64,000 nucleotides of DNA, taken from positions 186,001-250,000 of the forward strand of contig CAWIMD010000002.1 of the NCBI GenBank assembly GCA_963837165.1, given 5' to 3'. The position numbers were made by a program, and so were the translations under genes. Below the pieces are notes generated by a model, which saw nothing but the letters and a program-made list of their open reading frames with translations, did no database searches and was not told the DNA's origin. Position 1 is the stretch's first letter; every line of letters begins with the position of its first letter. Source of the DNA: JAENWD01 sp963837165. Its GTDB lineage: Bacteria > Acidobacteriota > Vicinamibacteria > Vicinamibacterales > JAENWD01. Shown in pieces: positions 15,089-26,980 of the stretch.

Positions 15089-15613
15089 TTAGGTATCTCG
15101 ATTCGTACGGGTCGAACGTAAGTCCGATCGCTTCACCCCGGTTCGACGTTCGATCTGTACAACGATCCGGTCGAGCGCTGCCCTTGACATGCGCCGCAAC
15201 AGAGGAACTCGTTCAACGACCCACGAAGGATACGGCGCCAAGTTGTAGTAAGACCATATGAAGAGTCGGCCTGCTGTGGACCGCCGGAGAATCTTGTCTC
15301 GAAACGCGCGTAGCAGCTGAACCTCGATTAGATCCTCGTCTCCGTAGGCTGCCGTCGCTACGAAGCACCCCTTGCGAAAGATCACTTTCTTGCAAGCCGG
15401 GCATGTCCAGCGCTCGCGACTTCCGACCGAGCAACTTCCGCCGCCTACGCTGGTTACGATCGGCGTAATCGTCTTGCCGCATTTCGGGCACTTTGTCCCC
15501 TCGGCAGTCGCCGCCAGCCGCGGCGGCGCAGCCATCGGTCGGCCACAGTGAGGACATGCTGGAGCGCGATCGCTGATCTCCTTTCCGCAATCCGGACACT
15601 GTGTCAGCGCCAT
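15089..15613 (-). CDS. Zinc-ribbon protein with CFI-box-like C-terminal domain
   Basis: A 174-residue protein with three CxxC-type ribbons: CPDCGKEISDRAPACPHCG (residues 6-24), CPKCGKTI around 42, and CPACKK around 70. These are followed by CFVATAAYGDEDLIEVQLLRAFRD and a segment rich in aromatic residues, matching the CFI-box pattern (CFIATAAYG...) of small bacterial proteins of unknown function. A hydrophobic stretch (RLFIWSYYNLAPYPSWVV) may contact the membrane. The start lies about 35 bp after the core GTTGGGC of attC-like site 4. The stop lies within or next to the core of site 3. Confidence 0.85.
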   Translation of the reverse strand: MALTQCPDCGKEISDRAPACPHCGRPMAAPPRLAATAEGTKCPKCGKTITPIVTSVGGGSCSVGSRERWTCPACKKVIFRKGCFVATAAYGDEDLIEVQLLRAFRDKILRRSTAGRLFIWSYYNLAPYPSWVVERVPLLRRMSRAALDRIVVQIERRTGVKRSDLRSTRTNRDT

Positions 15614-15647
15614 CGACGGTCCTTTTGGTTCCGGTATCAGAGTATGC

Positions 15648-15719
15648 CCAACGTCCGCGGCGCACCGCGGCGCGTCACCGGTCTCGATGCCGCGCCGTCG
15701 GCTGCAGCCGCTTGTTAGC
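15648..15719 (-). other. attC-like recombination site 4 (insertion junction)
   Basis: Leftward: core (C)GCTAAC (about 15719-15714) to GTTGGGC (15654-15648); arms GCGGCTGCAGCCGACGG and CGCGGTGCGCCGC pair with unpaired bases. TGTTAGC at its right end (15713-15719) recurs at 18294-18300 on the far side of the two insertion sequences, so this site probably belonged to the cassette at 18312-18719. Confidence 0.7.
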
Positions 15720-15734
15720 GGCCCACGCGGTATA

Positions 15735-16991
15735 GGCCGGGGACATAGTTAACACAAGTCCGGGCACATCGTTTACACCAGGAGGATGCCCTGGATGGAA
15801 ACGCATGTGGTGAAGGAACGGCTCGCGTTCGTGCACGACCTGACGAGTGGCCACTGGTCGATGACCGAGCTGTGCGAGCGGTACGGCGTGAGCCGTCCGA
15901 CGGGGTACAAGTGGATCGCGCGCCATGCGGCCGAGGGCGGCGCGGGCCTGGACGACCGAAGTCGTGCGCCGCAACGGTGCCCGCATCGCACCAGCGAGGC
16001 GCTGGAGGCGCTGATCGTCGCGGCCCGACGCGAGTACGGCTGGGGGGCGAAGAAGCTGTTGCGCGTGCTGCGGACGCGGCACCCGCACCGCCTGTGGCCG
16101 GCGCGCAGTACCGTCAATGCGATCCTCGAGCGGCACGCGCTACTGCACAAGAATCGGCGCCGGCAGAAGTGGGCCCATCCTGGAGCGGTCGGTCTCTCGA
16201 CGCAGCGGCCGAATCAGATCTGGCCCGCGGACTTCAAGGGCCAGTTCCTCCTGGGCGACGGCCAGTACTGCTATCCGCTGACGGTGACCGATCACTTCAG
16301 CCGCCGCGTGCTGGCCTGCCACGGGCTACGCTCCGTGAAGACCCGCGAGGCGAAGCCGGTCTTCCGCGCGCTCTTCCGCGAGGTGGGCTTGCCGGATGCC
16401 ATCCGCACCGACAACGGTGTGCCGTTCGCCTCGACCGGCATTCACGGCCTCGCGGCACTGAATGTCTGGTGGATGCAACTCGGCATCGTGCACCAGCGCA
16501 TCACGCCCGCGAGTCCACAAGAGAACGGCACCCATGAGCGGATGCATCGCGAGCTCAAGCGAGAGACGGCCCGTCCGGCGGCCGGCAGTCTCCGCGCGCA
16601 GCAGCGTCGATTCGATGCCTTCTGCCAGCGCTACAACAACGAACGGCCGCACGAGGGGATCGGCGACCGCACGCCCAGTGCCCTCTGGTCCCCCTCGCTC
16701 CGCGAGTATCCCGAGCGTCCGACGCCGCCCGACTACCCGCTGCACATGGAGGTCCGACGGGTCAGCACCGCGGGCACCTTCCGCCTCCACTCGCGTCAGC
16801 CGTTTCTCAGCCACGCGCTCGGGGGCCACGACATCGGCCTCGAAGAAGTCGGCGATGGCATTTGGAACATCGTTTATTACAGTACGTTGCTCGGCAAGAT
16901 TGACGTGCGCACGGGGAGCATTACTGGGATCTAGCGCGACATGAAAGGTGTAAAGGATGCTGCCGGACTTTCGTTAACGATCAACCCGTCC
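15735..16991 (+). mobile_element. IS481-family insertion sequence
   Basis: Terminal inverted repeats of about 45 bp: the inner part reads GTTAACACAAGTCCGG then TTTACACC on the left (15749-15779) and GTTAACGAAAGTCCGG then TTTACACC on the right strand (16974-16946). Outer limits are set where the similarity fades. It carries one intact transposase gene. It lies between attC-like site 4 and a second, broken element. Confidence 0.8.
15795..16934 (+). CDS. IS481-family transposase
   Basis: A 379-residue DDE transposase. An N-terminal helix-turn-helix (SMTELCERYGVSRPTGYKW) is followed by the integrase core with catalytic residues in PADFKGQFLLGDG (Asp), RTDNGVPFAS (Asp) and SPQENGTHERMHRELK (Glu). 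The C-terminal beta domain (LEEVGDGIWNIVYYSTLLG) is typical of the family. I prefer the ATG at 15795, with AGGAGG at 9-bp spacing, over the ATG at 15786 that abuts the ribosome site. The gene looks intact, and the inverted repeats flank it, so the element may be active. Confidence 0.92.
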   Translation: METHVVKERLAFVHDLTSGHWSMTELCERYGVSRPTGYKWIARHAAEGGAGLDDRSRAPQRCPHRTSEALEALIVAARREYGWGAKKLLRVLRTRHPHRLWPARSTVNAILERHALLHKNRRRQKWAHPGAVGLSTQRPNQIWPADFKGQFLLGDGQYCYPLTVTDHFSRRVLACHGLRSVKTREAKPVFRALFREVGLPDAIRTDNGVPFASTGIHGLAALNVWWMQLGIVHQRITPASPQENGTHERMHRELKRETARPAAGSLRAQQRRFDAFCQRYNNERPHEGIGDRTPSALWSPSLREYPERPTPPDYPLHMEVRRVSTAGTFRLHSRQPFLSHALGGHDIGLEEVGDGIWNIVYYSTLLGKIDVRTGSITGI

Positions 16992-17054
16992 GTTCAGGGG
17001 CTGAGCTGAGCGAATTCGCTTGTACTCGCGTCGGGCGTTCGGTACGCTGCGGGG

Positions 17055-18285
17055 GTGACGACGGGGCCCGCGCGCGCGCTGCTGCGACGACTGGGCCAGT
17101 TCCTCGATCAGTTCAGTGCGTGTTTCAATCGGCAGCCGCAGCGGGACGCGGCCACCCAGTACATCGACGGGCTCTTCGGCGACAGCGAGCGGAAGTCGAT
17201 GCAGGCCATGCACGGGCGCCTGGGCGACGCGCGCGACTATCAAGCCCTGCAGCACTTCATCACGCACTCGCCGTGGGACGCCGCGCGCGTCTGGGCGCAG
17301 CTGCGCGCGAGCGTGCCGATCCGGACCGGCATCCTGGCCCTCGACGACACCGGGTTCCCCAAGCAGGGCACGCAGTCGCCGGGCGTGCAGCGGCAATACT
17401 GCGGCGCGCTCGGTAAGATCGGCAACTGCCAGGTGGCGGTGACGAGTGCGTTGATTGACCGACGGGCGCACGTGGCCGTTGGCCTTCGAGCTCTATCTCC
17501 CCACGTCGTGGACGGACGACCCGGCGCGATGCGCGGCCGCCGGCATCCCGCCGACCGTGCGGTTCCGCGAGAAATGGCGCATCGCCCTGGCGCAGATTCG
17601 GACCGTCCTGCAGGCCGGGTTCACGATCACCGGCGTCGTCGTCGATGCAGACTACGGCGCGAACGCGGCGTTCCGCGCGGGGGTGGAACGCCTCGGTCTC
17701 GCCTACGGCGTCGCGATTCGGGGCGAGGCGGTGTTCACCGTGCCGGGCGTGGCCGGGCCGCTCTCCGCGATCGCCCTCGCCGAGTCGGCCCCCGACGACG
17801 CCTGGGAGATCGTGACCTGGGGCACGGGCACCGCGGGTCCGCTTACCGCCCAGTTCTGTGCGCTGCGGGTGCGTCCCACGGAAGAACGGGGCGATCGCTG
17901 GCTGCTGTGCGAGCGCTCCGCGAGCGACGAGCGGAAGTACTACCTCGTGCACCTCGCTGCGACGAGTCCGCTCGTCGATCTGGTCGCCCTCGCGCGCAGT
18001 CGCTGGCCGATCGAACAGCAGTATCGCGAGCTCAAGGACGACCTCGGACTCGATCATTTCGAAGGGCGCACCTATCAGGGCTGGACGCATCACGTCGTGC
18101 TCACGGCCGTGGCGTTCGCCTTCCTGCAGATCGAACGAGCACGCCCCGACGACGGCCCGCGACCCACGCTGCCGATCGTTCGCGGTTGGGTCCGCGAGAT
18201 CATGGGCCTGCTCTACGTGCTGCACAATCGGCGACTGCTCGCCATGCTCGACAGCTTCCGCCGAAACGCACCGCTGCGAAGGTGA
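17055..18285 (+). pseudogene. IS701-like transposase, +1 frameshift
   Basis: Two overlapping frames together give a full IS701-type (IS4 superfamily) transposase. The first (from the GTG at 17055) covers the N-terminus with LALDDTGFPKQG (first catalytic Asp) and ends at VAVTSALIDRRAH. The second picks up at about 17473 with WPLAFELYLP, then VVDADYGANAAFR (second Asp) and WPIEQQYRELKDDLGLDHFEGR (Glu). One extra base near 17471-17475 separates them. It could be a lesion or a frameshift signal, but no slippery heptamer was seen. No terminal inverted repeats could be matched; the left end seems lost next to the IS481 element. Confidence 0.75.
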
Positions 18286-18311
18286 CAATGTAGTGTTAGC
18301 CCGCCTCTAGT

Positions 18312-18719
18312 CTAGTCGATGACCATGCCGTAGATGGTCGGCTTGGAGATGGTCTTGATGACGTCGCCAGGCAGGCCCTCAACTTGAACCCTCGTCTCAG
18401 TCATGCTCAGGTCACGCGCCATCGATTGCGGCGTTGGCTCGAATTCGACGACGACGTGAAAGTAGAGACAATCCCGGTAGGCGAAGTTCCTTCCCGTCTG
18501 GAGCCCACCCTCCGGTGTGAATACCTTCAGCAGATCGGCACGCGTCATGCCGGGCTTGATGCCCTCCATCCGCTTCATGCTCTGGATCACCCAACTGACG
18601 TGGCCCCGCAACGCGGCGTCCGCAGATGGTTGCTGGCCGACCGGCACGGAGGACGACGTGGTTCCTGAGGCCATGACAGCTAATGCAGAAGCGAGCAGGA
18701 GTTGTCGCACCATCGACAC
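18312..18719 (-). CDS. Exported protein of unknown function, first cassette gene
   Basis: A 135-residue protein with a signal peptide (MVRQLLLASALAVMASGTTSSS) and a mature domain holding a GIKPGMTRADLLKVF segment, reminiscent of the SmpA/BamE-like fold's short helical start, and a FHVVVEFEPTP strand; no family is assigned. It starts 17 bp after the core GTTAGGC (18742-18736), as a cassette gene should. Its stop lies 12 bp from the broken core at 18300, where the insertion sequences begin. ATGs at 18719 and 18713 are both possible starts. Confidence 0.7.
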   Translation of the reverse strand: MSMVRQLLLASALAVMASGTTSSSVPVGQQPSADAALRGHVSWVIQSMKRMEGIKPGMTRADLLKVFTPEGGLQTGRNFAYRDCLYFHVVVEFEPTPQSMARDLSMTETRVQVEGLPGDVIKTISKPTIYGMVID

Positions 18720-18742
18720 ACCTCTGATCTTGTCGGCCTAAC

Positions 18743-19051
18743 TACTGATTGGGCTGACCAGCTTTCTCCTTCGCCGCCTGCAAACTGGTCGGCATATTTC
18801 AGTCGCGGGCGGCGGGTCAGTCTGGCCATTCAGTGGGTGACCGGCTGCATCCTAGCACCCGTTGATACGCGCCACCACTGATCGGCTGCGTGCCGTGGTT
18901 ACCTGACCAGGGTTCCACCGCACCGGCCAGTGCCCCCGAAGACGCTCCCCGCCGGGGCTCGGGGCGTCCGGCGGGCGGGCGCTTCGACTCGCGCGCGTGC
19001 GGAACGTGAAGCAGGCCGTCGTCACTGCACGGCCCTCGCGGACGCCACGCT
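18743..19051. other. Gene-free stretch between cassette array and ADOP permease
   Basis: No credible gene on either strand. A strong GC hairpin (18941-18968, GACGCTCCCCG paired with CGGGGCGTC) lies just beyond the 3' end of the permease and could stop leftward transcription, but it has no U-run. An attI or decayed attC next to 18742 could not be shown. Confidence 0.5.
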
Positions 19052-21505
19052 TCAGCTGGTCCGAAGGGCGGTCAACGGCTCGACGGCAAGCGCACGCTGC
19101 ACGGGCGCGATGCACGCGAGCACCGTGACCAGGAGCAGGGCGGCAGCCACGCCGAGGAAGGTGAGTGGGTCCATGGCTCCCACGCCGAACAGTTGGCTGG
19201 CGAGCCACCGCGTCGCCAGCAGGCTGCCGCCCCAGCCGAGAAGGATCCCGAGGGCAGCGCTGCGGGCGACCTTCCCGAGGACGAGCGCCCGGATCCTGTG
19301 TCGCGTCGCCCCGAGCGCCACCCGCAGCCCGATCTCGCGCGTGCTCTGGCTGACTGTATACGCCATCACGCCGTAGATGCCCACCGCGGCCAACAGGAGG
19401 GCCAGCAGGGCGAAGCCGCTCAGGAATCCGGTCGAGAACCTGCGGCGGGCGAGTGATTCGGACGCCCACGGCCCCAGTGCACGTGCAGCCGTGACAGGCA
19501 GGTCCTTGTCCAGGGCGAGCAGCGCTCGCCTGGCCCGATCGCCCACCGCCGCGGGGTCGCCGTCGGTTCGAACGACGAACGTCATGCCCGCCAGTTCCGT
19601 CCAGGGCGCAAACGGGAATTGCGTCACCGGGAGAAACACCTCCGGACGCGACTCGGCATCGACGCCGTTCTGTTTCATGTCGGCGACGACGCCCACGATC
19701 TCGCGGTATGGCTGCTGACCCTGCGGTCCGCCCTCTCGCACCTGTCTTCCAACGGCGCTTCCTCCCGGCCACTGCCGTGCCGCAAACGTCCGGTTGACAA
19801 TGGCAACCGGCCGCGTGCGTCGAGTATCTGCGTCGGAAAAATACCGCCCCGCCAGCAGAGGCGTGCGCATCGCTTCCAGATACCCCGGGGCGACGATGTT
19901 GGAGGCCGCCGTCGGGATATCGACAACGGAACTGACCGCGTGATCGGCCATGGTGAATGCCGTGTCCACGCACACGCCCGTGAGCGGGGGGCATTGCACA
20001 GCGCCGGCCGCCCCTACGCCTGGAATGGCCTTCAGGCGCTCGACGGCCTGCGTCAGCAGCAGCACCCTGCGTTCGGGATCCACGTACTTCGTCGGCGGTA
20101 TCGTCAGTTCCAGTGAGAGCAGGTTGGCGGTCTCGAATCCCGGGTTGACCTGCGTTGCGCGCGCCAGGCTTCGCACGAGCAGCCCGGCACTGGTCAACAG
20201 CACGAGCGCGATCGCGATCTCGCTCGTCAGCAATGCAGATCGCAGGGTCTGCCCGCCCCGGGTGATTCCACCGCTCCGGCCGCCCCGGTTGACCGAGGCG
20301 CTCAGATTCCCGCAGGCGAACTGGATCGCAGGAGCGCTGCCGAACAGCAGCCCGCTTGCCACCGACACTGCCAGCGCAAATCCGAGGACGGTCGCATCCA
20401 CCGGGACCGCTGCGACCGGGATGAGCGGCGCAGGCGCCGCTCGCAGCAGCACGGGGAGCGCGGCCAGCGCCAGCGCCACGCCGATCGCGCCGCCCGTCAC
20501 CGACAGCATCGCGCTCTCGATGATCAACTGCTGCGCCAGTCGACGACGGCCGACGCCCAACGCGATCCGGACGGCCATTTCCTGCTCGCGCGAGACGGAT
20601 CGCGACAGCAGCAGGTTGCCGACGTTCACGCAGGCGATCAGGAGCACGCACGCGACCGACGCGAGCAGGATGAGGAGCACGTCTCGCGTGCTCCCGAATT
20701 TGAATTGATAGAGCCCGGTGATCGTCGCCGTTAGCCCCGTGTTCGACTGAGGATACTCCCTCTCGAGACGCCGCATGATGACGTCCATTGCCGTGCGCGC
20801 GGCCTCGCGGGGAACACCGCGCCTCAGGCGGGCGATCACCAGCATGTCCGGATGATTGCCACGCCTCAGCCACTCCGGGTCCGCGCCGTGCAGGCCGATC
20901 GGCAGGTAGATGTCGATGCGCTTATCGAAGAAGCGGAACGTCGGTGGCAGCACCCCGACGACGGTGTAGGCAGTCCCGTTCAGGGCCAGGGATCGTCCGA
21001 TCACCTCCGAGCGCCCGCCCAGTCGCGTCGTCCACAGATCGTGACTGACGACCACGGCCAGCGGACCGCCCGGACGGTCGTTCCATTCATCGAACGCACG
21101 ACCGACCACCGGATCGGCGCCAAGCAGGGGGAAGAACGCCGAGGAGACCTCCGCGGCCCTGACGACGGACGCCTCGTCGTCACCGCGGAACGTGACGTCG
21201 GCCACCCGGTAGGCAGCCATCTGCTCGAACACACGATTCTGCTCGCGCCAGTCTCGATAGTCCATCCAGGACACCGTCCGGCTGCCGTGTTCGCGCCTGG
21301 ACTCGTCGAGCACCACGAGCCGGTCCGGATCCGGGAAGGGGAGTGGTTTCAGGAGGACGGCATTGACGAGACTGAACGTCGCGGTGTTCGCGCCGATGCC
21401 GAGTGCCAGCGTCAGGAGCGCGACCGCCGAGAATCCAGGATCCCGGAGGAACAGCCGCACACCGTATCGCATGTCCTGACACAGCGTCTCGAGCAGGCGT
21501 GCCAT
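19052..21505 (-). CDS. ADOP-type ABC transporter permease (MacB/FtsX-like)
   Basis: An 817-residue permease of the ADOP type, which is greatly expanded in Acidobacteria; role unknown, probably export or membrane stress. It opens with DMRYGVRLFLRDPGFSAVALLTLALGIGANT and TM1, followed by a MacB_PCD periplasmic domain, then the FtsX-type block (LLILLASVACVLLIACVNVGNLLLSRSVSREQEMAVRIALG) of TM helices. A second half repeats the arrangement, ending in GIYGVMAYTVSQSTREIGLRVALGAT and EPLTALRTS. No ATPase gene is adjacent. I start at the ATG at 21505 rather than 21535 because family members begin close to the DLRYxLR segment. It is divergent from an AraC-type regulator. Confidence 0.9.
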   Translation of the reverse strand: MARLLETLCQDMRYGVRLFLRDPGFSAVALLTLALGIGANTATFSLVNAVLLKPLPFPDPDRLVVLDESRREHGSRTVSWMDYRDWREQNRVFEQMAAYRVADVTFRGDDEASVVRAAEVSSAFFPLLGADPVVGRAFDEWNDRPGGPLAVVVSHDLWTTRLGGRSEVIGRSLALNGTAYTVVGVLPPTFRFFDKRIDIYLPIGLHGADPEWLRRGNHPDMLVIARLRRGVPREAARTAMDVIMRRLEREYPQSNTGLTATITGLYQFKFGSTRDVLLILLASVACVLLIACVNVGNLLLSRSVSREQEMAVRIALGVGRRRLAQQLIIESAMLSVTGGAIGVALALAALPVLLRAAPAPLIPVAAVPVDATVLGFALAVSVASGLLFGSAPAIQFACGNLSASVNRGGRSGGITRGGQTLRSALLTSEIAIALVLLTSAGLLVRSLARATQVNPGFETANLLSLELTIPPTKYVDPERRVLLLTQAVERLKAIPGVGAAGAVQCPPLTGVCVDTAFTMADHAVSSVVDIPTAASNIVAPGYLEAMRTPLLAGRYFSDADTRRTRPVAIVNRTFAARQWPGGSAVGRQVREGGPQGQQPYREIVGVVADMKQNGVDAESRPEVFLPVTQFPFAPWTELAGMTFVVRTDGDPAAVGDRARRALLALDKDLPVTAARALGPWASESLARRRFSTGFLSGFALLALLLAAVGIYGVMAYTVSQSTREIGLRVALGATRHRIRALVLGKVARSAALGILLGWGGSLLATRWLASQLFGVGAMDPLTFLGVAAALLLVTVLACIAPVQRALAVEPLTALRTS

Positions 21506-21601
21506 CGTGACGCGATCATCGCGCGGACCCGCCATTGTCGCAAGGCATCCAGTGCGTCATAATATGGCTCTTTCGCGACACGCTCGAGCCGGGACCAGAG
21601 G

Positions 21602-22402
21602 ATGGGCACGATGCGACAGGTGAGCCGCGTCAGAGACCGTGACCGCGATCCGGGGCCCGGCATCGCGATCGCCTCCTTCGCGCGCGATTACCCGGCCGAT
21701 GCCCGAGTCGACGAGCACCTTCACGAATCCCATCAGCTGATGTTCGCCACCCGCGGCGTCATGGAGGTGTCGGCAGGGCGCAGCCACTGGCTCATTCCAC
21801 CGCAATTTGCGATCTGGATGCCGGCAGGGACCCTGCATCGGATACGCATGGCCAGCGCCGTGTCGATGAGGACGCTGTATCTCCGGCGCGGCATCGCGCG
21901 AGGGCTGCCGAGTACGTGCACGGTGATCCACGTCTCTCCGCTCTTGCGCGAGTTGATCGTCGAAGCCGTGAAGGCGGAAACGATCACCATGAAGGCACCC
22001 CGTCATGTCGCGCTGCGGGTGTTGATCCTCGCGGAGCTTGGACAGGCGCGTTCGGTCCCGACGCTGGTCAGACTGCCTCAGGATCCTCGTGCGCTGCGCG
22101 TGGCTCAGGCCTTCCTTGCCAACCCGGCCACCCGCGTGCGTGTTGCCGAGCTGTGTCGGCCGTTCGGTGCGACCGGCCGCACCATCCAGCGGCTGTTCCT
22201 GAGAGAGACCGGCATGGACTTCGAGACGTGGCGGCGTCACGTCCGCCTGATGAAGGGCATCGAACTGCTCGCCGATGGCCACTCGGTGACGGCCGTCGCG
22301 TTCGCCCTTGGGTACCAGCAGCCCAACCCCTTCATCAAGCTCTTTCGCGACACGCTGGGGACGACGCCGCGATCGTGGATGTCGGCATTGAAGGGTGGGT
22401 AG
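21602..22402 (+). CDS. AraC-family transcriptional regulator
   Basis: A 266-residue regulator with an N-terminal cupin-like sensing domain (VDEHLHESHQLMFATRGVMEVSAG then WLIPPQFAIWMPAGTLHRI, residues 35-85) and a C-terminal double helix-turn-helix (VRVAELCRPFGATGRTIQRLFLRETGMDFETW and SVTAVAFALGYQQPNPFIKLFRDTLGTTPRSW). It lies 96 bp from and divergent to the ADOP permease, so it may control it. Its stop is followed at once by a heptamer array that also forms the tail of the convergent glycosyltransferase gene. Confidence 0.92.
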   Translation: MGTMRQVSRVRDRDRDPGPGIAIASFARDYPADARVDEHLHESHQLMFATRGVMEVSAGRSHWLIPPQFAIWMPAGTLHRIRMASAVSMRTLYLRRGIARGLPSTCTVIHVSPLLRELIVEAVKAETITMKAPRHVALRVLILAELGQARSVPTLVRLPQDPRALRVAQAFLANPATRVRVAELCRPFGATGRTIQRLFLRETGMDFETWRRHVRLMKGIELLADGHSVTAVAFALGYQQPNPFIKLFRDTLGTTPRSWMSALKGG

Positions 22403-22408
22403 ACCATG

Positions 22409-24102
<1,694 letters not shown>

Positions 24103-24140
24103 GGGGGTTGATTGTATATTGGGCCGGGGAGGTGCCTCGG

Positions 24141-24512
24141 GTGTCACGGCGTGTGGCGGTGATTGGCGCGTCGAACGACCGGCGGAAGTTCGGCAACAAG
24201 GCCGTGCGGGCGTTTCGCGCGCAGGGCTACGACGTGCTGCCGGTCAACCCGCACGAGTCCGCGGTGGAAGGCGTGCCCGCCTTCCATTCGGTGCTGGACA
24301 TCCCCGGCGCGGTGGACATGGCCACGATGTACGTGCCGCCCGAGATCGGCGCGCAGGTCGTGGAGGAGCTGGCGCAGAAGCAGGTAACCGAGGTGTGGTT
24401 CAATCCCGGCAGCGAATCGCCGGCCCTCGTCGAGCGCGCCCGGACGCTCGGTCTGCAGGTCATCGAGGCCTGCAGCATCATGGGGATTGGCGACGTGCCG
24501 GGACGCTACTGA
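24141..24512 (+). CDS. CoA-binding domain protein (YccU-like)
   Basis: A 123-residue Rossmann-type CoA-binding protein: VAVIGASNDRRKFGNKAVRAFRAQGYDVLPVNP, then MATMYVPPEIGAQVVEEL and EVWFNPGSES, and a closing ACSIMGIG. Family length is about 130-140. The role in the cell is unknown. The GTG at 24141 is preceded by GGGGAGG at 8 bp; a TATATT (24115-24120) may serve as the -10 element. It is divergent from the glycosyltransferase, and its stop lies 12 bp before the rho promoter. Confidence 0.88.
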   Translation: MSRRVAVIGASNDRRKFGNKAVRAFRAQGYDVLPVNPHESAVEGVPAFHSVLDIPGAVDMATMYVPPEIGAQVVEELAQKQVTEVWFNPGSESPALVERARTLGLQVIEACSIMGIGDVPGRY

Positions 24513-24524
24513 CGCAGCAGCTCG

Positions 24525-24553
24525 TTGACACCAGAAATTGCGAGGCCTATACT
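24525..24553 (+). promoter_or_regulatory. Promoter of rho
   Basis: Consensus -35 TTGACA (24525-24530), 17-bp spacer, -10 TATACT (24548-24553). Transcription would begin near 24560, giving rho a leader of about 90 nt. The same design (TTGACA-17-TATACT) occurs upstream of hspR. Confidence 0.8.
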
Positions 24554-24650
24554 CCAAGGACAGACCGTTGGTCTGATCCCCGGCACGGTTCGTTCTTGTC
24601 CCTCCGTTCCTCAGCCCCAGGCGGCGAGCTTCCCGCAACCCAGTAGAACC

Positions 24651-26024
<1,374 letters not shown>

Positions 26025-26030
26025 GAATAG

Positions 26031-26084
26031 ACGATTGACGATTGACGATTGACGATTGACGATTGACGATTGACGATTGACGAT
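26031..26084. repeat. Heptamer array (GATTGAC)n
   Basis: About eight near-perfect 7-bp units starting 7 bp after the rho stop and running up to the stop codon of the convergent ADOP remnant. Confidence 0.95.
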
Positions 26085-26980
26085 TACTCGGTTCTGAGCG
26101 CCTCGGTCGGCTCGATCGCGGCGGCTCGCCGTGACCACTCCGAACAGCGCCTGCTCGAGCGCGCGCCCGGCCAGATAGGTGAGCACCAGGCCCAGGACGA
26201 TCCCTGCCATCGTCAAGCGTGCCGCGGTCGAGCCCGTCAGCCTGAACACGTCCCACGTCGTCGCGCCGAGCGCGACGCGCACCCCGATCTCCCGCGTCCG
26301 CCGCGACGTCAGGAACGACATCAGGCTGTACAGGCCGACCGACGAGAGCAGGCACGACACGATCGCGATGACGGCAAGCGTCCTGGCCGCGAAGCGCAGC
26401 CCCGCCGTCTTGTCCTCCACCACCATCCGCAGCGTCTTCACCTGGACCACCGGCTGATCGGGATCGAGCGCCTGCACGGCCGCGCGCAGGTTCGCCGTGA
26501 GCTGGGACGGATCCGCAATCGTGCGGACGAGGAACGCGACCCCAGTCTCCGATCCAGTCCTGCTTCACGTCTCCGACCACGCCGACCACGCTGAGCAGGG
26601 ATCCGTCGGGCGCCAGGCGGAAGCGCTGGCCCAGCGGCGACCGGTCCGCCCAGACCTTCCGCGCCAGCGACTGGCTGATCACGGCGACCGGCGTTGTACC
26701 GGACCGATCGGACGCGGCGAGCATCCGGCCGGCGACGAGCGGAACCCTGATGAGGGTCAGCGCCGTGGGCGCGACGCGGCGATCCACCACGTCGATCGCG
26801 TTCGACTCGAGCGGCTGCAGGTGCTCGGGCCAGAAGTGCGAGTACGAGTAGTTCCCGCTGTCGGGCACGGCGGTCGTCGCCGCCACGTCGGCCACCGAGG
26901 GCAGTGCCTGCAGCCGCGTGAGGACCGACTCGAACTGGAGCCGCCGGGTGGCGTCGCCATACTTCGCCTCGGGCAGCAAG
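26084..26980 (-). pseudogene. Remnant of an ADOP-type permease gene (C-terminal half)
   Basis: Reading leftward from about 26980, the frame encodes AKYGDATRRLQFESVLTRLQALPSV and WADRSPLGQRFRLAPDGS, typical of the second MacB_PCD domain. A one-base shift near 26545 moves the rest (GVAFLVRTIADPSQLTANLR ... REIGVRVALGAT) into another frame. A further small deletion of roughly 25 codons precedes the ending AAAIEPTEALRTE and stop at 26084. The whole first half is absent; the upstream edge is the (GGATCTGGG)n array. Three lesions make it a clear pseudogene. Confidence 0.85.

Larger units (their letters stand above)
12640..18742 (-). other. Integron-type gene cassette array without integrase (CALIN), leftward
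   Basis: Four imperfect palindromes (13081-13154, 14290-14387, 15002-15085, 15648-15719) have attC architecture: a 7-bp core resembling RYYYAAC at one end, GTTRRRY-like at the other, and two stem blocks with unpaired extra bases in one arm only. Read leftward, the conserved cores GTTAGCC, GTTAGGC and GTTGGGC sit 4-40 bases before the start of a leftward gene, and the opposite core lies just after a gene's stop. No integrase gene is visible. A fifth core (GTTAGGC, 18742-18736) stands just upstream of the last cassette gene but lacks a convincing palindrome. Two insertion sequences interrupt the array. Confidence 0.7.

Noticed and set aside
17044..18300. Exact ends and 4-bp target duplication of the IS701-like element
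   Set aside because: TTAG at 18296-18299 would suit the family, but no matching inverted repeat was found on the left side, so the ends are left open.
18736..18850. attI or a fifth attC next to the GTTAGGC core
   Set aside because: Core matches, but the flanking sequence shows no convincing two-block stem, and no integrase is near.
18941..18968. Intrinsic terminator
   Set aside because: Strong hairpin but no U-run on either strand.
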